From Tetracentron sinense (taxonomy: Eukaryota; Streptophyta; Magnoliopsida; Trochodendrales; Trochodendraceae), in contig CM026554.1 of the NCBI GenBank assembly GCA_015143295.1, forward strand, positions 49,102,627-49,166,626: 64,000 nucleotides of DNA. The letters are read 5' to 3'. Made by a program: the position numbers and the translations under genes. Positions within the stretch are counted from its first letter, which is position 1. Each line of letters opens with the position of its first letter. The notes below the pieces were generated by a model that saw only the letters and a program-made list of their open reading frames with translations, was not told the origin of the DNA and did no database searches. This document shows, one piece after another, positions 33,224 through 43,339 of this stretch.

Positions 33224-34173
33224 TCGATTTTATTTTAAAAATCATGAATATGTAAAATATTATAAACTTTTATTGAAAACTAGATTTTCTCATCTTTTCA
33301 TGAGTATAACAACCAGTCTTCCAAGAAGTAGGTTTAGCCTTCACTAAGAAATAGAAATTCTTAAGATATATCTTTTAGGTTTACTTGTTTACCTAAATCT
33401 AAAATTTATAGGGGAATGGGTCATTTGAGGAGATCATGATTTTCAAATTTATGAGTCTAGTATTAGTAAAAAGTCATTTGGCACCGAATTTAGTATTTAA
33501 ATAAATGCATATAGAGCCTACCAATACGATTTAATACCATTACAATTTAAATCAATACAAACTTATTATATCACACACCTGCCATTTTGGTCTAATGGCA
33601 GGCAGTGTATGTGTATCCGCCAAGTGTGAGGGCCGAGGCCTGTGGGGTGTGGTAGTTGTTAATGCCCATCGAACTAGAGTCTATTTTGTGTGTGCAACTC
33701 GGCATACAAATCTTGTGTGCCCCCACTAATAGACATTTCATGATAATAAGAAAACAAGTTTTGCAGGGCAAATTCATATTGAATGTTTTTATTTAATATA
33801 CCCATACTCTAATAGTTAACTGCACACACCATATGGCCTCATTGAATTGCCCAGCTAACATGATAGGTATCTAACTATTAAACATAGGTATCTAACTATT
33901 AAACAGATACTGAAAAAGCTAACAAGGGTTGTGGACCTGACCTGACCGTATTACGATATCTAAAAAATAAAACAAATTTGTTATCTCATCTTAGCTCTCT
34001 CTCTCATGTCTTAACCATATTTACTTAGACATGATCTCATGATATACGAGATGCAGCATAGGAAGATAATCAATGTCTTGTTGAAGCCAATGGTGGAGCC
34101 ACATGGGGGCCAGGGGCCGATGCCCCCCTGAAATTTTGAAATTTTTTTTTACTATTCTATCAATAGCTTGGGA

Positions 34174-34323
34174 GAGGGGCAGAGCCAGCGGACGGGGCTC
34201 TAGCCCTCCAAACTTTTGAAAAAAAATATAACTATACAAACAGACACAAACAAACATGATGGTCCATGAACTTAGCCCTCAATTTTTTTGCCCTGCAAGA
34301 GAATTCTGGCTCTACCCCTAATT
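34174..34323. mobile_element. hAT-type MITE fragment
   Basis: The left end resembles GAGGGGCAGAGCCAGCGG and the right end reads TTCTGGCTCTACCCCTAA, the GGGGCGGAGCCAGG-type ends seen at 49146 and 53786. A companion fragment (GGTGGAGCCACATGGGGGCC, 34090) lies just to the left. No clean target duplication. Confidence 0.45.
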
Positions 34324-35204
34324 GAATCCTCAGATTGACCTACAATTTTTGCAATAAAGTAGACTTCTTGAGAGTGGCAGTGTACAGAATAAGCTAATGA
34401 TATCTTATGTAACTAATACAGGTGATGATTATAATAGTAATCCAACCATATATAGCAGTAGAAGGGTATATATAGCCGTAGAAGGGTAGAATCTTAAACT
34501 AACAGGCTTAGGTCAATCTCTAACTTAAAGAAAATCTCAATCTTCTTTTAATAAGAAACCAAATCTTACTTGAAGTGGTTTATAATGCATAAACAAAACA
34601 AAAAAAAAAGCCAAAATTCAACATTAAATACTCAATTCAATGCTTGATCAAAACCATTGACCTAGTTCAATAGAATAACTCCAACTACAACTAATTTTCA
34701 AAGAATCTATAGTAGTTTCAAGGTTGTGATATTTTTATAGATGCATGAGAAAGCTTCCTAATCCAGTGCATTTGAACCAACCTTAATTGAGTTGTTTTCT
34801 ATTTATTATAAATTTTGTATAGCAGTTGTATCTGACTAAAAAAAAGGGCAAAAAAAGATAGAAAAGAATAGCTAGCAGTTGTATGAGTGGTTTGATCCCA
34901 ACTTCTTAATTGTAACCAGTTGAAAAAGTAGTAGTTTAGATCATATTTAATTTAGATTAAGTAAAACAATTTTTTTTTCTGATGGGCAGAATAAGATAAA
35001 CAATTCATTTGGATATTTACAAGTTAGACTAAGATAATGATTATAAACTGTGACAAGTTAGAATAAAGTACAAATCATTGACTTAATTAGGTTGTTAAAC
35101 CTAGTATTAGAAATATATTAGGATGAGATACTATTACCTTTTTTTTTCAAGGTGCTTTTGTCCCATACATGTTTTGAGTAAAAATAAAGTACTCTCTCTC
35201 TCTC

Positions 35205-35475
35205 CCCCCAAGATCGAATCAAAGTCAGTTGCGACCCATAGGTCAACACGTGTCCATTTTAACCATTGTTACCTATGATTAAGATTCACTAACACTTGGA
35301 GTTCAACAATATAACCTTAGTTTTTAAAAAATATTAATCACAAGGGTTAAAAATTCTTAACCTGGGTTTAATTTTTTTTCAATAAAACAACGTAATTTTG
35401 CTGAACCCTAAGGGTTAGTGAATCTTAACCACAGTTAATAGGGGTTAAAAGAGATACGTGTTGACTTGTGAATGT
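35205..35475. repeat. Foldback repeat family, complete copy
   Basis: Left arm: AGTTGCGACCCATAGGTCAA, then CACGTGTCCATTTTAACC and ATGATTAAGATTCACTAAC. Right arm: CCCTAAGGGTTAGTGAATC, TTAACCACAGTTAATAGG, then TTGACTTGTGAATGTGATAA. The arms are reverse complements of one another around an AT-rich centre. Confidence 0.65.
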
Positions 35476-35589
35476 GATAATAGCCTTCCCTCATGATGGG
35501 TTTGCAACGAGGAAAGAGGAGAGTGTCCTGAATGTTGAGGATAGCCTTTGAATAGATATTCCGTTGGACGGGTGCTGTTTGGAACGGTA

Positions 35590-36105
35590 CTATATATATA
35601 TATACCGATCATGGTTAAAGTAATTATTTGAAATGTTATATCGGTATGATTCGTTGAGGGAACCAAATCGTGCTCTTCCCTGTGGCCTAGCTAGGTTTCT
35701 TATGGCAAGGATTTCTTGTACAACTGTTTTTAGTTGTTAAACCCATACAACACATCTGATCCAGCCTTCAAACACTTGTGGCACAGGCAAGAATGAAAGG
35801 ATTTGTTTCCTTCATGGAGCAGTTGGAAACCAATAATTACAAGTGATGAGACTTGATCCCGACATTTGGCAGGCATCAAGGTTGCCAAAGCTGAGTCTCA
35901 CACTAACAAGTGGGCTAGCTAAATGAACTACTTTTTTTTTGTTAAAGCTAAATGAAGTACTTGATGAGCAAAAAAGATAGTACCACTGGCCTGATCTTTA
36001 TCATTAGGGTTTGGATTTGAGTGCCTTAATCTTTAATTTCAATGACTAATAGAGGTACTAAGAAATATTATATTATGTTTTATGTATTTGATGTTGCATA
36101 TATTA
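35590..36105. repeat. Duplicated block, copy 1
   Basis: Shares an ordered series of words with 38030-38405: GAAATGT.ATAT, GATTCGTTGAG, AGTTGGAAACCAATAATTA, GATGAGACTTGATCCC, CTCACACTAACAAGTGGGCT, GGTTTGGATTTGAGTG and TTTGATG.TGCATATAT. This copy has extra sequence after GATTCGTTGAG. No coding content. Confidence 0.75.
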
Positions 36106-36229
36106 GAACCCATAAACACGTACAAACTCCATTTCATGCTCACAACTCAACAATACATGCATAATCATGTCAGTAACCCAATAATTCATGTTTAATCTTA
36201 TTTAAACATACCAAAATCATCATAAGATT

Positions 36230-36815
36230 AGGTTAGACATTATATCGACCTTCTGTGATCGTTTCCCTATGATCCTACGAATGAGAAATGGCTTGTGGGA
36301 CGATCGCCAAGCTTTTCTCTTCCCTTCCAAGCAAAATCTCATAGAAATTCTAGGTTTTTTCTCCTCCTTCAAAAATAGGTTTAGAACTCTTAGAAACCCT
36401 AAAACCCTCGAATAGTGATCTATTTCTAGTACTAGGGGGTTTAAAACCCTAAAAATCCTGAAACTTAAGAGTTTTCCCGTAATTCTCTACACAACACCGT
36501 TCGAACGGTTTGGGTTTGTTCGACCGGTTTTGCCTACGGAACCTTCTAGTATGTGATTTTTACTGGCATCGTTGAATGGTGGTTTGAGCTTTTCGAACGA
36601 TTGAGCATTCAGGAACCCACTGTGATATTTTTACTGACACCGTTTGAATGGTCCGGGGATCATTCGAACGGTTCCCCCTGTTTTCTCTTATTTTACGTAT
36701 TTTTTCTTTTGTTTCTTTATGTAAATACTTAAGACACTCCATAACATATTAAATTGATGTTTTTACCCATGTTAATCACATAAATGACATGAAAGTAAAT
36801 TCGGGTCTCTACATT
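36230..36815 (-). repeat. Possible LTR (minus orientation) with TTCGAA palindromes
   Basis: On the minus strand the segment begins TGTAGAGACCCGAATTTACT, a common start for plant gypsy LTRs. Between 36495 and 36685 it holds several near-palindromic words: CACCGTTCGAACGGTTTGGG, TTCGACCGGTTTTG, TTTTCGAACGATTGAG and CATTCGAACGGTTCCC. I found no matching end or target duplication, so the extent is uncertain. Confidence 0.35.
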
Positions 36816-37741
36816 TAATGTGTGACACTGAAGCTTGGTCTCCTCCAATGTATCACAACCTACATCAACCAGGGCATTAGTTCTCCGAAAGAAAACCCAA
36901 GTGACCAACTAGACTAATGTGCAAACAGATCCCAAGATTCAACTTTTACCGGCTTGAACAGTCATTATCAAGAGGGTGGCCAATCTCTTTTACTTTCATA
37001 ATTTTCAGAGACAGAGAAGTTAATCGGCATTTTGGAGAAGGGTATACTTTAATGAAGTTTTGAAGTACTTAGTTTAACTGCTTAAATGGGAGAAACAAGA
37101 TTTCAGTTTTAAGAACTTTGATGTCGCCCTTTTTCTTTTCTCCTTTTTCCCACAGAGTGAATCGTTTTAGATCTTGTGGAGTTTCAAAGTTTGAATAAAA
37201 TGTGACGTTTCAGGTTATCTCTCATGCCTTTGTGACTGTCTTTGCAACCAAAATTGATGAGTATAGTGTCTTTGGATAACTTAGTCTTCTTACCACTTTC
37301 TCATGTATTATTAATATATGGTTCTTGAGTCTTGACACATTGTGTTGTTTTAGATTCTCTTAGGAGTGTCTAGCAAGGTTGAACCCTTTTCATGCATATA
37401 GCTTTGCTATCTAGATGCTCCTAAATATGTGCCGATTTCCTGTTAAAATTTTAATAGTAAATCCACTATCATGTGTGTTGATTAAAGTTTCAAGTTCTTT
37501 AAATTTGTAATGAGAGGATCATTAATTCAAAGTTCGAATTCAATTCAGGAGGGATAGGAAAAATCCATCATGCATACACATAGCAAAAATCTTGGGGAAT
37601 TTGGGTCCAACTTTCATTTGGTCCTCTTAGGAAATTCTGTGGGCAATCATCCAATTGGATTTTCTAGATGATCATCATTGGGTTGGTTTTTCTACTCTGT
37701 ATTCATACTTATGCACTGCCTAAATATGATAATTAGAGAAG

Positions 37742-37770
37742 TAAAAAGCACGTGCACAACCTAACTAGTA
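37742..37770 (+). mobile_element. Helitron-like 3' end (plus orientation)
   Basis: AAGCACGTGCACAACCTAACTAGT: a self-complementary GCACGTGC followed about 10 bases later by CTAGT next to TATA sequence. It resembles the end at 18922-18950 read on the other strand. No 5' end or coding sequence found. Confidence 0.4.
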
Positions 37771-37780
37771 TATATATAAT

Positions 37781-38023
37781 GAGAAATGATAGGAGTCACG
37801 TAGTGCATGAACTCTCATAGAGTTCACGCATGCTAAAATGAATGGTATTCTTGGTAATTAATAAAAGAGGTTAAGGGTATTATTGGAAATATTGTCTATA
37901 ATTGATTTTATCAAAAGGTCATTCCTGTTTCAATTAATTACAAAAGTGGCATGCATCCCTGTGAATTGATTGATTGCGTGAATATTATGGAGTTTACACA
38001 TTGCGTGAACTCTAGCACGACCC
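37781..38023. mobile_element. MITE with GGGA...TCACG ends, copy 2 (inverted)
   Basis: Its reverse complement aligns end to end with the copy at 20982-21222: GTCGTGCTAGAGTTCACGCA at one end and GAACTCTATGAGAGTTCATG then CACTACGTGACTCCTATCAT at the other. It is again flanked by TA-rich sequence. Confidence 0.7.
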
Positions 38024-38029
38024 ATATAT

Positions 38030-38405
38030 AATATATCAGTCATGGTTAAACTTTAAAAGTCAAGGTTAAACTTTAAAGTAATTCTTTGAAATGTAATATA
38101 AGTAAGATTCGTTGAGTAGTTGGAAACCAATAATTATAAGGTGATGAGACTTGATCCCAACATTTGGCTGGGCATTAGCCAGAGCGAGTCTCACACTAAC
38201 AAGTGGGCTAGCTAAATGAAGTACTTTTTTTTTTTTTGGTTAAAAATAATGAAGTACTTGATAAGCAAAATTGATAATACCAAGGCGTGATCTTTATCAT
38301 TGGGGTTTGGATTTGAGTGTCTTAATCTTTACATTGAGTCATTGACCAATAGAGGTCCTACGTTACTTTATGTAATATTTGATGCTGCATATATGTATCT
38401 CACAC
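38030..38405. repeat. Duplicated block, copy 2
   Basis: Direct-orientation counterpart of 35590-36105, with the same ordered words (AGTTGGAAACCAATAATTA, CTCACACTAACAAGTGGGCT, GGTTTGGATTTGAGTG). A short internal duplication, CATGGTTAAACTTTAAA / AAGGTTAAACTTTAAAG, lies at the start. Confidence 0.75.
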
Positions 38406-38409
38406 ACCT

Positions 38410-38731
38410 GAGAAGAAGGGAATGATGTGATATGAATATGTAGAAGTCATATACGAGCATCTTCGGTTCAATTACACCTCGCTAACATGATGGTCCAAAT
38501 TGCCAAAGGAGTCTGCTTAAACTTTCACTTGAAGTTGAAAAATATGCTTTTAATTTCAATGGGGTTATCATTAGTCATGGCTGATTTGATTTTAGAAACT
38601 TAGATGATCTAATAAAAAACACACTAAGATGATTAATTTCTTACCATGCCTTTAATTTCAACAATAGGCAAGTTTAGTCAAAATATGCTTAAATGTTTGA
38701 ATATGAAGGTTTTAACACAAGTTAGATCAAG

Positions 38732-38768
<37 letters not shown>

Positions 38769-39360
38769 TTTAGTTAGACAAAAATAACACACACACTATA
38801 CTCTACTCACCCGCCCACCCAAACACACACATGCGTCCAGACTAGAAAGTCCTTGCACCCACACACCCTCTCATAATATATATAATTAGAGGTGAGGCAA
38901 TAGCCGAGATTGGTAGCTAGAAGATATCATAGTGCAACTATATTTAGCTTAATTATCCAAAGGAGTGTGAGACAGAGGAGGATGTGGGTCATTTATTTAG
39001 ACCAGGCAGTTGAGGTCATGGAAATAAAATTGCCAAAACCAATAAAAAAATGGACGATACGTATAAGTTTTGGTAGCCCTCGTACGATATTTGTACTGAT
39101 ACGAAACAACCGATATATAGTGTTTGTTAGGTATTTATGTTTTCATTTATTGTCAAATTGTAATTGTGTTTGCTACTTTTTCATTGAGTCGCTTCCAATG
39201 ACTTTATATTTAGTAATAGTTCCTATAACTTATTTTTTTTTAAAATTTATTTTTTAAAAGAAAAAAAAACATTATATGTGTCGCCCGAAACCTATGCTGA
39301 AAATGATACGTATAGGTTTCGGTTGAGACCGATACATATCTCGAAACCGTATTTTTAATC
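38410..39360. other. Gene-free stretch with a TA microsatellite
   Basis: No gene recognised. A TA repeat lies at about 38734-38763. The open frame at 38910-39257 becomes Phe/Leu/Ile-rich in AT-rich sequence and matches no family I know. GATACGTATA-type words recur between 39055 and 39350. Confidence 0.4.
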
Positions 39361-39371
39361 TTTGGTTGAGG

Positions 39372-39610
39372 CAGGGCCGGCTCATCCATTAGGCCATCAA
39401 AGCCTTTGCTTTAGGCCCCATTAAAAAAAATAAAAATAAAAATATTAAAAAGGCCCCATTTAGAATATTAAAAATAAATAAAAGGCCTATTTATAATATT
39501 AAAAAGGCCTCATTTATACTTAATTTTTTTTAATAATATTAAAAAAAAATTTACAAAAAACCCATTTAGAATTTTCGCTTTAGGCCTTCAAATGACTTGG
39601 GCCGGCCCTG
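39372..39610. mobile_element. hAT-type MITE, 239 bp, perfect 8-bp target duplication
   Basis: The left end is CAGGGCCGGCTCATCC and the right end is TTGGGCCGGCCCTG. GGTTGAGG occurs on both sides (39364-39371 and 39611-39618), the 8-bp duplication expected of hAT elements. The interior has GCTTTAGGCC words at both ends and repeats of AAAAAGGCC..ATTTA. No ORF. Confidence 0.9.
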
Positions 39611-40819
39611 GGTTGAGGTAGAGATGTTCTTCGAAGTGATGCATTGTAATCCCTTAAAAGATGGAAAAAAATAATAATGAAACAACAAATAAGACCAAGT
39701 ATGCTTTATAGAGCATAGCAATGTGAGTAACACTAATAAAAAAAATAGATATAGAAAGTGTTTATAATAGAACCTTAACTATCTAGTGAAATAAAGGATA
39801 TGTAAGTTAGGACATTTGGTTACCAAAAATAAATAAATTACGACATTCACATGTGAAAATTATCAAGAACTCCTGTGATACAAGGATTTTAACTCTCAAT
39901 AATAGAGTCTACTTTTTATTGAAAGTAAGTTGCTAATAGAAATAATATAAAAAAGTGTAATTACAATATTTAATAAAATAGGAAGGACACATGAAATAGT
40001 TTGGACTAATCACAGATTTCGTATGTCCCATCCCTGTACAAAGTATGTAAGTAAAAGTACAAATTGTGAAGGGTATAATCATCTCATCATGTAATGAGTT
40101 CCTCGATATTCCTATAATTGATGTACGTGATGCAATATCATCACCAACGCGCACAAGATCTATGTGCCAACTTGCACACAAAAAATGGATTCGTGAAAGG
40201 GAATGACTCACCGCAAGAGGGATATGCCAATAAAAAATATCAGAATAAAATTAACAAGAAAATATTTGATAACACACACTCTATTATTATAATGAGAGAA
40301 GCGGGGTTAAAAAATTGATTGAATTTTTTTAATATTTCTAATGAGTCCCAATTTTGAATGCAATTAGTAGGACTGAATTATATATCCATATTTTTCCTAA
40401 TTTATCCATAACTCTATTTTCCCTAGTTTGTTCATAACTCCATATAAAAAAAAATAAAGATATTATGTTATCTTATTTTAAATGAGAAAAGTTAGTTGAG
40501 GTATTGAAGTAATATCAACTACAACTAACAATAATTCCTCTATATCTCCATGATTCTCTCAAATCTTCCTTATTTTCTCTCATGCTCCCTCTTTAGTCTC
40601 TCTCAACGAAGAGGCATACCCTCTATACGTGGTAACTACTTTTTAAGATAAAAAATATGATTTTTTTGGTTTTGATCCAAATGTCCTTTTCTATACTGAC
40701 GTGTCCCTCACTAATTTTTTTTTTATATCTAAAAAGTCTTTCAAGTTTCTATACTTAAAATATTAAAAAAAATTTCAAATCGCCCTCACTAGATTCCTCT
40801 TTCCGGTCTCTCTCCCCTT

Positions 40820-40825
<6 letters not shown>

Positions 40826-40857
<32 letters not shown>

Positions 40858-40883
40858 GCGCATGGCATGTGCTACCCACTGGT
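40826..40883 (+). other. (CT)n microsatellite followed by a Helitron-like 3' end
   Basis: About 30 bp of CT repeats, then GCGCATGGCATGTGC (imperfect hairpin) and TACCCACTGGT, fitting CTRR-T with a T-rich right flank. Weak on its own; listed because two other CTRR-T ends in the window look similar. Confidence 0.35.
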
Positions 40884-41609
40884 TTTAAATAATAAGATAA
40901 TAGAAGTAGGAGGCATCTCTAATCACAGATAAATAGATAATGACAAAAGTGTGTCCCTATTCAAGGGGTACTGAATTTCAACAACAAATGATATCACTAC
41001 ATAGTTTAAACGGACACGTTATCATTGATGATTACGTAGGGCACATTTTTAAAATATCAGTAAGTCATATAATCCTAACCATCTGATCAATTCAGTTGAA
41101 AAGAAAAAGAGGCCGATGTTTTTATGATTAAGATCATATGGTGAGGGCAATTCCTGCACCCTATTATGATGTACAGGTAATGCATGGGATCATAAATCTT
41201 GCTAAATTTGTGTGGTAATGAGGTCAATGGCATGGACAATCGTATCCCCCTTATTGGAGCTGTGTTTTGACCGGAATCTTGAAATAAGACCCCCACCAAT
41301 TTCCAGTGACCCACATAAACACGTAAGGAAGAAACTCAGGTCGCCGGAATCAGGGAACGACGGATAGAGTTTGACCTGAAACCGGTGCCCATGTGACGTT
41401 TACTATGTATACTAAACTTCAACGAGGTTAGTAGTATAACGTGGGGGCGGTGAATGTCTATGTCACTCCCTCTATGAGAAAAAGGCCAAGTGTGTGCGCG
41501 TGTTAAACTTTGAGGTTGAATTCTTCTCATTTGCTTATAAGAGATTAAAATAATGCTTATAAGAGAATAAAAGAAAAGAAAGTGTTTTGCTTCTTTGCGT
41601 GCAGAGTAT

Positions 41610-41765
41610 TTTGGCTGCTTAGCCTTAGTCGTGTCTCCCTTAGTCGTTCCTAAAATGAGAAACATGATTAAAACCGTGACTCACGCTAATAAAAATACTT
41701 TTATCATTATCATAATGAGTATTTAGGCTGCTTAACCTTAGTCGTGCCTCCCTTAATCGTTCATA
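41610..41765. repeat. Direct repeat, period about 117 bp
   Basis: GGCTGCTTAGCCTTAGTCGT followed by GTCTCCCTTAGTCGTTC (from about 41613) recurs as GGCTGCTTAACCTTAGTCGT followed by GCCTCCCTTAATCGTTC (from about 41730). Confidence 0.65.
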
Positions 41766-42008
41766 ATTTTTTTCTTAAACAAGGTTAGATTGATGAACCC
41801 TAGGAGTGACTGATTCTTAACCACAATTAGTGGCAGGGGCGGAATTTTTGACATTCTCTTTATTATATTGGAGCAATAATAAAATGGTGCTACTATGAGC
41901 ACACCAATATTTTGTTACTGGACACTATTTAAAAAATAGCACTTTCTTTTTAAAAAAAAGAATGTATTGTCTAGGAGCACCCATACCCATAAAGCATATT
42001 CTAAAAAC

Positions 42009-42760
42009 TTTTTTTTTTTTTTTTTTTAAGAAGAGCCGGAAGCCACCCACATAGCAGCCCCGTCCCAAATTTATTAATAAGCCCTCACTTGTGGCGGCGG
42101 AAGACCGTGGGAACAGAAGGACACTAGGGGGTTACAGAATAACACCCTATGCAACAAAACAAACAAAAAGAGCAAACTAACCTAACCAAAACCAACAATA
42201 AACCCTCTAAACATGTCTAATATATGCCGTACCCATCTTATCCAATCTATACAAACCTTTGATAATTCTAGGAAGCTGAGCACTATTTGTAAACAAATTA
42301 TTCCTCCCCATGGCACCTTGCCGAGCCAAAGCATCTGCCACTTTATTCCCTTCTCTATACGAATGCTTTATAGAAAAATCTACTCCCTCCAATAAACCAG
42401 TAAGCTGCTCCCAAAAATCCCACAAATACCATAAAGTGCAGTTTCGGGACCTTATCCAATTTACTACGATAGTCGAATCGCATTCAATGTCCATACCATT
42501 ATGACCCAATTGCTTACAAATATTTATACCTTCCAGCACCACTCGCAATTCAGCTTCATTATTAGAACAAGAACCAAAACATTTTGAAAAACCAAAGATA
42601 AGAGAACCTGTACAGTCTCTAAGGATACCACCACCACCAGCCGGACCTGGATTCCCGAAGCTACTCCCATCCAAATTGAACTTCAACCGCCCTTGTCTCG
42701 GTTTTAGCCATCTCACAATTTGCATAGCTTTATTCTTTTTTTTGGCCATCGGCACTTAAT
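42009..42760 (-). mobile_element. 5'-truncated LINE (L1-type) insertion
   Basis: On the minus strand the insertion ends in a 19-base poly(A) (the T run 42009-42027) after a 3' UTR of about 180 bp, and begins abruptly at about 42760 inside the RNase H domain. This is the 5' truncation typical of target-primed reverse transcription. It interrupts the MITE 41885-43330. I could not define a target duplication. Confidence 0.8.
42207..42755 (-). pseudogene. LINE C-terminal RNase H domain (RVT_3)
   Basis: 182 codons without a stop. The domain is an RNase H of the kind at the C-terminus of plant L1-type ORF2: LKFNLDGSSFGNPGPAGGGG (first catalytic Asp in NLDGSS), SNNEAELRVVLEGINICKQL (Glu), MDIECDSTIVVNWI (Asp) and HSYREGNKVADALARQG (final Asp). 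All four acidic positions are present. Endonuclease and reverse transcriptase are missing, so this is a fragment. The initiator Met is only the first Met in the fragment. The open frame implies fairly recent insertion, or chance. Confidence 0.85.
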
Positions 42761-43339
42761 TCTCCTTCTGAGAACAAACCACAAAGCTCTTCTTACCTTA
42801 CCATTAGAGAGCCGACAAATTGTGTAACACGAACTATTATAATTAAGTTTTTTCTTATCTTAATAACTTTAAATCTTAAGTTATTCGTTGTTCTTCAATT
42901 TTCGTCTCTCCCTACTATATTCTATTTTTTGTCAAATTTGAGTTTGTCTTTCATAATCTGTATGATCTTTTTAGGTTGATTACATGAACTATTTTAAGCT
43001 TTTCGTCCACACTATTTTCAACATTTAGTTTCCTATAATCATTTGTTACAAGCTCTTTAACCGACACAATAGGGGTGCAGTACATAAAGAATTGGGTATG
43101 ATTCCTTTACAACTAATTTATTGGACCTTCAATTGGGTTTGGGTCCACGAAAGAGTATTGAATTATCATTTTATATAGTTTTAAGTTTAGATGGTGTATA
43201 ATTAGAAATTTTATATATATATTTTTACCACTTTGTGTGCTTGTAGAATTTGTTATATTTTAATGGTGTTCAGTTAGTAATAAAGTGATATATTTGATGG
43301 GTAAATATTAGTGTGCTTGTAGCAGCACCCTAATAAAAG

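Larger units (their letters stand above)
32880..35200. other. Gene-free intergenic stretch
   Basis: No gene recognised. It contains a diverged 0.1-kb tandem duplication (32991-33223), a 20-bp tandem AGGTATCTAACTATTAAAC near 33863 and a hAT-type fragment at 34174-34323. Confidence 0.45.
39620..41880. other. Gene-free stretch
   Basis: I see no supported gene; frames near 39933-40211, 41087 and 41336 show no family features. It holds a CT microsatellite with a Helitron-like end (40826-40883), a direct repeat at 41610/41727 and a foldback arm at 41760-41832 adjoining a CAGGGGCGGAATTTTT hAT-like end at 41833. Confidence 0.4.
41885..43330. mobile_element. hAT-like MITE, GGGTGCTGCTAC-end family, copy 2, split by a LINE
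   Basis: The left end is TGGTGCTACTATGAGCACAC and the reversed right end is GGGTGCTGCTACAAGCACAC. TAATAAAA occurs exactly on both sides (41877-41884 and 43331-43338), an 8-bp target duplication. Body segments align with the copy at 4323-4836, such as ATTGGGTTTGGGTCCACGAA and GTGTATAATTAGAAATT. A LINE fragment of about 750 bp (42009-42760) interrupts it. Confidence 0.85.

Noticed and set aside
38910-39257. 115-codon plus-strand frame
   Set aside because: The second half is Phe/Leu/Ile-rich from AT-rich sequence and no family resemblance is seen in the first half.
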